Both the position numbers and the translations under genes were made by a program. Below the pieces are notes generated by a model. The model did no database searches and was not told the DNA's origin. It saw nothing but the letters and a program-made list of their open reading frames with translations. From Bifidobacterium sp. UBA6881 (lineage in GTDB: Bacteria > Actinomycetota > Actinomycetes > Actinomycetales > Bifidobacteriaceae): a stretch of 7,342 nt of DNA. Positions 5,160 through 7,342 of this stretch are shown here, piece after piece (position 1 is the stretch's first letter; every line of letters starts with the position of its first letter). The stretch is from positions 4,812-12,153 of the forward strand of contig DKCF01000003.1 of the NCBI GenBank assembly GCA_002451435.1. The letters are read 5' to 3'.

Positions 5160-7220
5160 GTGGCAACCAGCCCGAATCTTGAAGATATGAAACTGCCCGA
5201 GCTCAAAGAGCTCGCCAAGCAGATGGGACTTCGTGGGACCTCCACGATGCGCAAGCCCGAGCTCATCGCAACGTTGCAGGCCGCTCGCTCTGGCGGTCAA
5301 GCCCCCGAAGGAGTCACCGTCCGCACGCCGAAGGCCGCTCCTGCCAAGGTTTCCGCAGATGCTGAGGCCTCGTCGGAGAACGCGCAGGAGACCAAGAAGT
5401 CCGAACAGCCGGCGAAGACCGCGAGGAAGCGCGTCGTCCGTGCCAAGCAGTCCGCGGACGAATCCGAGGCACCGGCGAATGGCAGCGTTGAATCCGCGGA
5501 GTCCAAGACCCGTGACGCCAAGGCCGGAGCGGACAAGACGGTCGATGACAAGGCGCCGGAATCCAAGGAATCGGATGCCAAAATCGCCGTGGACTCGATC
5601 GGGAACCTTGATGCGACGCCGAAGCGCCGTCGTCGCCGTGATTCCGACGCAGGCTCCGACCTGCTGGCGGAACTCGGCTTCGATGACACCACCACGAAGC
5701 ATGAGGATCGTCGCCGCCGTCGCAGGGACGATTTCGAAGACATGCCCCGTCGCCATCGCCGTGTGACGGACGAGCCGGGCAATGAGGATGTGGTCCGCGA
5801 TCTCGACGATATTCTCGCGACGCTTCCGGCGCAGCATGACGATGCCGATGAACGCCACGAGGAAAACGATGAGCCGGAATACGGTCGTCGCCGTGGCCGT
5901 GGGGATCGCGGCAACGACAGGAACAACGATCGTGGCGATCGCCGCGGCCGTCACATGCGTGGCCGCGACCGTGATTACGAGGAGCGCGAGGATCGCCGTG
6001 GCCGCAATGCGGATCGAGACAATCGCAATGACCGCAACGATCGCAACGACCGTGACCAGCGTCGCGAAGAGCCGAAAGAGGATCTCGTGCCGGTGGCCGG
6101 CATCGTGGACGTGCTGGACTCCTACGCGTTCGTACGCACGTCCGGCTATCTGCCTGGACCGAACGACGTGTACGTGTCCATGGGACAGGTCAAGAAGTAC
6201 GGCCTGCGCAAGGGCGATGCCGTGCACGGTTCCATTCGCGCGCCGCGCGAGGGCGAACGCCGCAACCAGCGTCAGAAGTTCGTGCCGCTGCAGTCCATCG
6301 ATTCCATCAATGGCATGACCGTCGAGGCCGCGCAGAACCGCCCGCAGTTCAGCAAGCTCACGCCGCTGTACCCGCAGGAGCGTCTCAAGCAGGAAACCGC
6401 GCCGAACAAGCTCACCGGCCGTCTGATCGACATCGTCGCGCCTATCGGCAAGGGCCAGCGTGGTCTGATCGTCTCTCCGCCGAAGGCCGGCAAGACCATC
6501 ACGTTGCAGAACATCGCCAACGCGATCGCCACCAACAACCCGGAAGTCCATCTGATGGTCGTGCTGGTGGACGAGCGTCCGGAAGAGGTCACCGATATGG
6601 AGCGCACGGTGCAGGGCGAGGTCATTTCCTCCACCTTCGACCGTCCCGCCTCCGACCACACCACCGTCGCGGAGCTCGCCATCGAACGTGCCAAGCGTTT
6701 GGTTGAGCTTGGCCAGGATGTGGTCGTGCTGCTCGATTCCATGACCCGTCTGGCGCGCGCCTACAACATCGCGGCCCCGGCGTCCGGACGCATTCTGTCC
6801 GGCGGCGTGGACGCGCAGGCGCTGTACCCGCCGAAGAAGTTCTTCGGTGCCGCCCGCAACATCGAGAACGGCGGCTCCCTGACGATCATCTCCTCCGCGC
6901 TGGTCGAGACCGGTTCCAAGATGGACGAGGTGATCTTCGAGGAATTCAAGGGCACCGGCAACATGGAACTGCGTCTGAGCCGCGAGCTTGCCGACAAGCG
7001 TCTGTTCCCGGCCATCGACGTGAACGCCTCCGGCACGCGTCGCGAAGAGCTCATCACCAACCCGCAGGAGCTGCCGATCATCTATCGTCTGCGTCGTCTG
7101 CTGGGCGGTCTCGAGCCGGAGCAGGCCTACCAGACTCTGGTGCCGCGTCTGAAGAAGACCGCGACCAACCGCGATTTCATGGCGTCGCTGATTCAGCAGA
7201 GCAGCAACGCCAACAACTGA
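5160..7220 (+). CDS. rho: Transcription termination factor Rho with long charged insertion
   Basis: Rho is the hexameric RNA helicase/ATPase that ends transcription at Rho-dependent sites. The protein has 686 residues against 419 in E. coli. Residues 1-45 are the N-terminal helix bundle (LPELKELAKQMGLRG). Residues 46-306 are a disordered charged insertion with Arg patches (156-160, 184-189, 197-201) and an Arg/Asp/Asn/Gly-rich stretch (241-302). Residues 309-385 are the RNA-binding cold-shock-like domain. The ATPase core follows: Walker A PPKAGKT (440-446, Lys445), catalytic Glu472 in DERPEEV, Walker B LLDSMTR (524-530, Asp526), the central-channel loop SGRILSGGVDA, Arg614 and the Arg finger Arg627. 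All these core positions sit exactly 261 residues after their E. coli counterparts as I recall them, so the core has no gaps. The start is GTG with a Shine-Dalgarno nine bases upstream. The leader carries a candidate attenuator and a strong intrinsic terminator follows, so the gene appears to be transcribed alone. Confidence 0.97.
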   Translation: MATSPNLEDMKLPELKELAKQMGLRGTSTMRKPELIATLQAARSGGQAPEGVTVRTPKAAPAKVSADAEASSENAQETKKSEQPAKTARKRVVRAKQSADESEAPANGSVESAESKTRDAKAGADKTVDDKAPESKESDAKIAVDSIGNLDATPKRRRRRDSDAGSDLLAELGFDDTTTKHEDRRRRRRDDFEDMPRRHRRVTDEPGNEDVVRDLDDILATLPAQHDDADERHEENDEPEYGRRRGRGDRGNDRNNDRGDRRGRHMRGRDRDYEEREDRRGRNADRDNRNDRNDRNDRDQRREEPKEDLVPVAGIVDVLDSYAFVRTSGYLPGPNDVYVSMGQVKKYGLRKGDAVHGSIRAPREGERRNQRQKFVPLQSIDSINGMTVEAAQNRPQFSKLTPLYPQERLKQETAPNKLTGRLIDIVAPIGKGQRGLIVSPPKAGKTITLQNIANAIATNNPEVHLMVVLVDERPEEVTDMERTVQGEVISSTFDRPASDHTTVAELAIERAKRLVELGQDVVVLLDSMTRLARAYNIAAPASGRILSGGVDAQALYPPKKFFGAARNIENGGSLTIISSALVETGSKMDEVIFEEFKGTGNMELRLSRELADKRLFPAIDVNASGTRREELITNPQELPIIYRLRRLLGGLEPEQAYQTLVPRLKKTATNRDFMASLIQQSSNANN
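6021..6053 (+). repeat. rho: Nine-base tandem repeat coding Asn-Asp-Arg in rho
   Basis: Nearly four copies of a 9-bp unit (AAY GAY CGY) encode consecutive Asn-Asp-Arg triplets at residues 288-298, inside the disordered insertion. Copies differ at third positions, so the repeat is partly diverged, but its length could still vary between strains by slippage. Confidence 0.7.
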
Positions 7221-7243
7221 ATCGTCGCACCGGGATGATTCAG
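7217..7243 (+). repeat. Inverted repeat overlapping the rho stop codon
   Basis: CTGAATC (7217-7223) is complementary to GATTCAG (7237-7243) across a 13-base loop; the stop codon TGA lies in the left arm. It sits directly before the main terminator hairpin and may be part of a larger 3' structure. Confidence 0.45.
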
Positions 7244-7244
7244 C

Positions 7245-7285
7245 CGGAGGGCCATGCGTGTGCCGCATGGCCCTCCGTCGTATTT
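7245..7285 (+). terminator. Intrinsic terminator after rho
   Basis: CGGAGGGCCATGCG (7245-7258), loop TGTGC, CGCATGGCCCTCCG (7264-7277) is a perfect 14-bp stem, followed by TCGTATTT. Stem quality and position 24 bases after the rho stop make this the likely end of the rho transcript, although the T-tract is short. Confidence 0.85.
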
Positions 7286-7323
7286 GCCTGGTGATCGCTG
7301 AGACCCTTCGCAGGGGGAGTGCG

Positions 7324-7342
7324 ATGTGGGTGGAAAACGAGA
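7324..7342 (+). CDS. Possible start of a further gene (3' cut by window end)
   Basis: ATG 7324 opens a frame reading MWVENE to the edge of the window. AGGGGGAG (7312-7319) is a strong Shine-Dalgarno but only four bases away; a GTG at 7330 in the same frame would have ten bases. Six codons are too few to identify a product or to be sure this is a gene. Confidence 0.25.

Noticed and set aside
4872..7268. 798-codon minus-strand open frame antisense to rho
   Set aside because: It mirrors the rho codon pattern, has long Val/Ile/Ala/Thr and Arg runs that are the complement of the Arg/Asp repeats, and shows no recognisable domain or ribosome site. The + strand gene is certain.
1..7342. CRISPR array, tRNA, rRNA, insertion sequence or prophage elements
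   Set aside because: No regularly spaced repeats, no tRNA-like cloverleaf, no transposase or integrase frame and no terminal inverted repeats with target duplications were seen.

Overview
The window is a high-GC (roughly 60%) actinobacterial chromosome segment, most probably from a Bifidobacterium. The evidence is a DUF2469 protein (an actinobacterial family), a Rho factor with the long Arg/Asp/Asn-rich insertion typical of high-GC Gram-positives, a secreted MINPP-type histidine phytase with a wall-anchor-like C-terminus of the kind known from gut bifidobacteria, and strong G/C third-position codon bias. I cannot name the species. All recognised genes lie on the + strand, and the long minus-strand open frames are shadows of them.

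Layout. (1) 1-869: the 3' end of a GNAT-type acetyltransferase with a long low-complexity tail, overlapping by one base the start of a small DUF2469 gene (558-869); the two look translationally coupled. (2) 870-1182: a 313-bp gap with no convincing gene, holding short direct and inverted repeats and possibly a short upstream frame that ends on the phytase start codon. (3) 1183-3078: an exported multiple-inositol-polyphosphate/phytate phosphatase with RHGxR and HAE motifs, a Gly/Asn/Ser/Ala-rich stalk, an LGRTG sequence and a terminal hydrophobic helix. (4) 3079-3300: a densely structured spacer with a 22-bp inverted repeat, a possible pseudoknot partner and a hairpin followed by a T-rich stretch. 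(5) 3301-4890: an FAD-dependent oxidoreductase of the amine-oxidase/UDP-galactopyranose-mutase-like superfamily. (6) 4891-5159: three consecutive inverted repeats, one of them a perfect 36-bp palindrome, then a rho leader with what looks like an intrinsic attenuator and an alternative (anti-terminator) pairing. (7) 5160-7220: rho. (8) 7221-7342: a strong intrinsic terminator and possibly the first codons of another gene.

The genes do not form one pathway. The first two look like one transcription unit. The phytase, the oxidoreductase and rho are each separated from their neighbours by hairpin-rich spacers, so they are probably separate units. The most interesting non-coding material is the rho leader (mutually exclusive hairpins before a T-run) and the 3092-3237 structured spacer. 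The most interesting protein features are the atypical phytase anchor and the 260-residue charged insertion in Rho, whose catalytic core otherwise aligns without gaps to my memory of E. coli Rho. Family assignments rest on recognised motifs and recalled sequences; no database search was run.
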